DNA of 23,277 nucleotides from a virus: IMG/VR virus record IMGVR_UViG_3300044639_002535, positions 1-23,277 of that record; one strand, 5' to 3'. Positions 20,851 through 23,277 of the stretch are shown here, one piece after another. Below the pieces are notes generated by a model. That model worked only from the letters and a program-made list of their open reading frames with translations, was not told the origin of the DNA and did no database searches. How positions within the stretch are numbered: the first letter of the stretch is position 1; each line of letters begins with the position of its first letter. The translations under genes and the position numbers were made by a program.

Positions 20851-21186
20851 ATGGAATTTAAACCAACAGATAAATTTTTACCAATTAGCGTTTATCGTTT
20901 TCCTCTTGGTTCATGCGGAGGTATTACTGATTTACTTAAAACAATCTACATTCCTTCTCCAAAAGGAAATTATACATTTGAAGAAGTGGAAGACCATTTA
21001 ATTTTTTATGAAGAAAGACGTGGTGAAGAATACTGGGCTTTAAAGCCATACATTCAACCTAAAGGACTTATTGGACCAATGGCTGGAGGTAACTTAGCAT
21101 ACAGTTCTGATTCACGTTGCAAAAGAGTTTATCATATACATGATAGATTTGAAACCGAAGAACAATATAATTCAAATTCAAATTAA
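20851..21186 (+). CDS. Hypothetical 111-aa protein
   Basis: 111 aa, beta-rich with many Gly, Pro and Tyr: 'FLPISVYRFPLGSCGGITDL', 'YIPSPKGNYTFEEVEDHLIFYEERRGEEYW' and 'QPKGLIGPMAGGNLAYSSDSR'. The end is acidic and Asn-rich. No family is recognised. It lies between the clamp gene and the RadC-type gene (one base before the latter), so all three probably share a transcript started or processed at the hairpin. Confidence 0.5.
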   Translation: MEFKPTDKFLPISVYRFPLGSCGGITDLLKTIYIPSPKGNYTFEEVEDHLIFYEERRGEEYWALKPYIQPKGLIGPMAGGNLAYSSDSRCKRVYHIHDRFETEEQYNSNSN

Positions 21187-21187
21187 T

Positions 21188-21667
21188 ATGAGAAGTGTTC
21201 AAGAAATCCTATTTACTACAGAAGAATTACTAACAGTTAATGAAGTAGAAATTCATTACAAAAAAAAATCAAAAGTTAATTACAAAATTAGAAGTTCTCA
21301 AGATGCATACATGCTTTTTAAAACATTGTATGATGATTATACAATGGAACATAAAGAATTCTTTTGGGTAGCTTATACAAATAGAGCTAATAAAGTTATT
21401 TCATGTATGAAGTTATCTGAAGGAGGTATTGCTGGTACAGTAGTTGAAGTAAGTCATATTTTGCAACCTGCTATTCTTTCTAATGCTTCTGGAATTATTT
21501 TATGTCATAATCATCCAAGTGGAAATCTTAATGCTTCTGAAGCTGATAAAGTAATAACAAAAAAGATTCAAGAAGCATGTAAATGTTTCGATATGTCAGT
21601 TTTAGATCACTTAATCATAACACATGAAAACAAATACTACTCGTTTCAAGATGAAGGAATCCTTTAA
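21188..21667 (+). CDS. RadC-type JAB/MPN-domain protein
   Basis: 159 aa from the ATG at 21188. The MPN (JAMM) metal site is complete: Glu57 in 'HKEFFWV', His107 and His109 in 'CHNHPSG', Ser117 and Asp120 in 'NASEAD'. The end 'LDHLIITHENKYYSFQDEGIL' is the usual finish of RadC-like proteins. The N-terminal helix-hairpin-helix part of chromosomal RadC is absent, the usual state on phages and integrative elements. The family is widely spread on mobile DNA, but its biochemical role is unsettled (DNA-related or deubiquitinase-like hydrolase have been considered). It sits two genes after the sliding clamp. Confidence 0.85.
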   Translation: MRSVQEILFTTEELLTVNEVEIHYKKKSKVNYKIRSSQDAYMLFKTLYDDYTMEHKEFFWVAYTNRANKVISCMKLSEGGIAGTVVEVSHILQPAILSNASGIILCHNHPSGNLNASEADKVITKKIQEACKCFDMSVLDHLIITHENKYYSFQDEGIL

Positions 21668-21860
21668 TATTCTTTCTCCTGATGGATTTCCTATCAGTAG
21701 AGATAAAGAGTATAAAACAGAAAAAGAAGCATGGGAAACGTGCGATAAATGGATTGAAGGCTATAAACATCAAGGTTATTATTCTACTATTAGAAATGGC
21801 CAAAGATATAAAATGCCTATTGAAGAAATAAAAGAAAATTGTACTTTAATCAAAAATTGA
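21651..21860 (+). CDS. Small conserved-type phage/mobile-element protein
   Basis: 69 aa from the ATG at 21651, nine codons after another in-frame ATG (21624); the later one gives the typical start MKESFNILSPDGFPI. The pattern 'SPDGFPI....YKTEKEAWETCDKWI..YKHQGYYST..GQRYKMPIEEIKENC' matches a widespread short protein family of Bacteroidota mobile DNA that I know by its 'QGYYS' and 'IP.eEI..yC' motifs. It overlaps the RadC-type gene by 17 bases. Function not known to me. Confidence 0.6.
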   Translation: MKESFNILSPDGFPISRDKEYKTEKEAWETCDKWIEGYKHQGYYSTIRNGQRYKMPIEEIKENCTLIKN

Positions 21861-21863
21861 TTT

Positions 21864-22067
21864 ATGAGTAATTTAAAAATAAAAAAATCAAAAAAACAAT
21901 ACGAAAACTTTTTAAATTCAATATCTCCAGTGCAAGGTTCAGAAGAATGGATAATTGGTGGAACTATTAGATATTACCATATGTGGAAAAATCAATATGG
22001 TACAGCTATTCGTAAATTCGATCCAATTACATTTGAAGTAGGATTTAATGATTTTTTAAAAAACTAA
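21864..22067 (+). CDS. Hypothetical basic 67-aa protein
   Basis: 67 aa, a Lys-rich front (MSNLKIKKSKKQYENFLNSI) and an aromatic centre (EWIIGGTIRYYHMWKNQYGT). The end 'DPITFEVGFNDFLKN' is neutral. No family is named. The start lies three bases beyond the previous stop, within the coupled run of small genes downstream of the RadC-type gene. Confidence 0.5.
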   Translation: MSNLKIKKSKKQYENFLNSISPVQGSEEWIIGGTIRYYHMWKNQYGTAIRKFDPITFEVGFNDFLKN

Positions 22068-22072
22068 TTTTT

Positions 22073-22318
22073 ATGACAAAAAAATATGAAATAGAAGGTT
22101 TAAATGGATATAAAAATCCAAGAAAATGTATTGTTTTAATCTTTGAAAAACATACAGGATTAAAATGGTACGTTGAAGAAGGAAATATGATTGTTAATGC
22201 AACCTACGATGAAATTAAAGAAGGTGAGAACATTTGTGAACTTAATGATGTAGATTGTTTTACTTGGGATCATTCAATAAGAACATTAGATGAATTAGAG
22301 GAGGCAGTAGAATCATGA
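22073..22318 (+). CDS. Hypothetical 81-aa acidic protein
   Basis: 81 aa: 'MTKKYEIEGLNGYKNPRKCI', then 'FEKHTGLKWYVEEGNMIVNATYDEIKEGENI' and an acidic end 'DDELEEAVES'-like (LDELEEAVES). Mixed alpha/beta, negatively charged. The stop overlaps the next ATG (ATGA). An SD-like GAGGAGG lies just ahead of that next start. No family recognised. Confidence 0.5.
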   Translation: MTKKYEIEGLNGYKNPRKCIVLIFEKHTGLKWYVEEGNMIVNATYDEIKEGENICELNDVDCFTWDHSIRTLDELEEAVES

Positions 22319-22503
22319 AAACAATAACACAAGTTCGTAAATCATTTTGGGAAGCATATCCTGAATTTAAAAGTGAATACCGAAAAACATGGAGACAAAA
22401 TAAATATCGAACTGACATTCGTTGTGGCTTTGTTGATTATGTTGATTATTTAAAGAAAAATGGAACGATAACTGAAAATCTTGGAAATAAAGTAACATTA
22501 TGA
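22315..22503 (+). CDS. Hypothetical basic 62-aa protein
   Basis: 62 aa, basic: 'VRKSFWEAYPEFKSEYRKTW' followed by RQNKYRTDIRCGFVDYVDYL and KKNGTITENLGNKVTL. The helical, Arg/Lys/Trp-rich pattern 'R..FW..yPeFk.eYr..wrQN.Y..dIR..fvDYvD.L...G.Is..La..VTL' is a widespread short family in Bacteroidota phages; function not established. It overlaps both neighbours by ATGA junctions, with a GAGGAGG ribosome-binding-like sequence about 8 bases before the start. Confidence 0.6.
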   Translation: MKTITQVRKSFWEAYPEFKSEYRKTWRQNKYRTDIRCGFVDYVDYLKKNGTITENLGNKVTL

Positions 22504-22727
22504 TACTAAAAGTTGACAGTAGTGAAAAAAAGTTCTATATCTGTGAATACGGATGGTCAAGCACTAATTATGTCTGCAACCTAAAAGATGTGCCAAAGGT
22601 CATTAAGGATATTGCAGACAAAGAACCATACAAAATTTACATGATTTGGAACCACAAGCTTGTTCAGTTAAGCAAAAAGAAAATGAACGAAATGTTTGAA
22701 GCTAATCGTATAAAATTTAGATTTTAA
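22500..22727 (+). CDS. Hypothetical 75-aa protein
   Basis: 75 aa, beta then helix: 'MILKVDSSEKKFYICEYGWS', 'CNLKDVPKVIKDIADKEPYKIYMIW' and a basic end 'NEMFEANRIKFRF'. Coupled to the preceding gene by ATGA. It ends seven bases before the next recurring hairpin, which therefore closes the coupled run that starts near the clamp. No family recognised. Confidence 0.5.
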   Translation: MILKVDSSEKKFYICEYGWSSTNYVCNLKDVPKVIKDIADKEPYKIYMIWNHKLVQLSKKKMNEMFEANRIKFRF

Positions 22728-22733
22728 AAAACT

Positions 22734-22759
22734 AGTAAGGGGCTTTATTGCCCTTTACT
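22734..22759 (+). terminator. Recurring hairpin, last copy
   Basis: AGTAAGGGGC/GCCCTTTACT, 10 pairs with one G-U, loop TTTATT, followed by TAATTAAATTATT and the ATG at 22773. The outer arm AGTAA/TTACT is unlike other copies but still pairs. Confidence 0.65.
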
Positions 22760-22772
22760 TAATTAAATTATT

Positions 22773-22892
22773 ATGATTATACAATACATTGTAAACTACA
22801 ACGATAAAATCGTTTATTTAAAAACAAGAAAGATTGTGAAAGCAATTTTAATCGACCAACCTCAAGCAATAATTAAAAGAATAATAATATGA
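22773..22892 (+). CDS. 39-aa hypothetical basic peptide
   Basis: MIIQYIVNYNDKIVYLKTRK followed by a helix ending IIKRIII. Basic and Ile-rich. Supported by its position 13 bases behind a recurring hairpin with the standard leader and by the ATGA junction with the following gene. Function unknown. Confidence 0.4.
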   Translation: MIIQYIVNYNDKIVYLKTRKIVKAILIDQPQAIIKRIII

Positions 22893-23122
22893 ATTATATT
22901 GTAGCACGATTTAAAGGTAAATGTTCAGAAACAGGAAAAACAATACCTAAAGGTGAAAATTGTTTACATGATCCATTTTTAAAACAAGTCTATGCTATGG
23001 ACAGCCCTAAAGGAATTAAATGGCAACAGGACGAACAAAACAGTCATCTGGAAGCAGGAAAGATGGCACAAGCTGAGCAAGAAGCTTTTTATGACAATTT
23101 TTGTCAAAGAAATAGTATTTAA
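22889..23122 (+). CDS. Hypothetical 77-aa protein with a CxxTGKxIxKG motif
   Basis: 77 aa: 'VARFKGKCSETGKTIPKGEN' continuing CLHDPFLKQVYAMDSPKG, then a Gln/Glu/Ala-rich helix (KMAQAEQEAFYDNFCQ). The 'C..TGK.I.KGe.C...P..K.VY' front is a pattern of short zinc-ribbon-like phage and Bacteroidota proteins; two Cys here (C12, C25 region) could be half of a metal site. No function is established. It is coupled to the 39-aa peptide gene. Confidence 0.55.
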   Translation: MNYIVARFKGKCSETGKTIPKGENCLHDPFLKQVYAMDSPKGIKWQQDEQNSHLEAGKMAQAEQEAFYDNFCQRNSI

Positions 23123-23133
23123 TTTTATATTTG
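23099..23133 (+). promoter_or_regulatory. Bacteroidota-type promoter candidate (TTTTG-N22-TATATTTG)
   Basis: TTTTG at 23099-23103 and TATATTTG at 23126-23133 are 22 bases apart, inside the 17-23 range known for TTG...TAnnTTTG promoters. It lies 28 bases ahead of the next start, overlapping the end of the 77-aa gene. This is the only TATATTTG box noted here with a correctly spaced -33 element. Confidence 0.55.
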
Positions 23134-23161
23134 TAACACTTCATAGAGAGAAGTAATTTTT

Positions 23162-23277
23162 ATGGCAATAAATTTAAACATTACCTCAACAGTAAAAATG
23201 TTGATGGAAAAATTCCCTGAATGTAGGGATAACGATAATACGCTTATTGTAAAAGTATGGGCTGAAGAAAAACCTAC
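23162..23277 (+). CDS. N-terminal part of a phage hypothetical protein (cut by window edge)
   Basis: 38 codons are visible: MAINLNITSTVKMLMEKFPE then CRDNDNTLIVKVWAEEKP. The pattern 'T...iLe.fPe.RDnDn.Li..VW..E' is common at the start of small Bacteroidota phage proteins of unknown role. It has its own candidate promoter directly upstream. The rest lies outside the window. Confidence 0.5.
   Translation, partial: MAINLNITSTVKMLMEKFPECRDNDNTLIVKVWAEEKP

Noticed and set aside
21615-21803. 62-codon minus-strand reading frame
   Set aside because: Antisense to the RadC-type gene end and the following small gene, both with recognisable family patterns.

Overview
The window looks like part of the genome of a tailed phage of Bacteroidota, most probably a crAss-like phage (Crassvirales). 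The evidence is a low-GC genome, a minus-strand block in the order terminase large subunit, portal, scaffold-like protein, major capsid protein, then connector/ring and tail-nozzle-like proteins, and an opposing plus-strand block of small early-type genes. A few intergenic TATATTTG boxes resemble the Bacteroidota -7 element (TAnnTTTG). Family calls come from recognising motifs by eye; no database search was possible.

Layout. (1) Positions 13018 down to 1, minus strand: the virion operon. It runs from four small genes (83, 37, 68 and 184 aa) through TerL, portal, a probable scaffold, MCP, a TPR-ended protein, a connector-like protein, a beta-rich decoration/fibre candidate and three ring/tail-type proteins. 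It ends in a nozzle/stabilization-type protein cut by the window edge. Genes are tightly packed with ATGA and TAATG overlaps; the decoration candidate is set off by a strong terminator hairpin. (2) 13019-14785: a regulatory switch region with a GC-rich structured divergent spacer, two small plus-strand genes, one compositionally odd minus-strand gene (13686-14210) and about 570 bases without a convincing gene. That gap holds a promoter-like box overlapping an inverted repeat and a set of hairpins. (3) 14786-23277, plus strand: the early block. Its small genes are separated by a recurring hairpin-plus-leader module. It includes one probably well-expressed 199-aa protein, a membrane protein, a DNA sliding clamp (beta clamp, DnaN family), a RadC-type JAB-domain protein and many small unknown proteins.

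The phage-encoded clamp suggests that the plus-strand block serves DNA replication or repair early in infection, while the minus-strand block builds the particle. The most interesting signals are non-coding: a recurring GGGC-loop-GCCC hairpin family whose outer stems differ in sequence yet stay paired, a 176-nt run of nested helices at 18611-18785, a compact three-way-junction RNA candidate at 14981-15044, and 13-bp tandem repeats at 16973-17030. The 5' end of the terminase gene is also unusual: it has no in-frame ATG upstream of a coding-looking 25-codon extension, and it lies one -1 frameshift away from the gene before it. The genetic code appears standard; TAG ends at least three genes.
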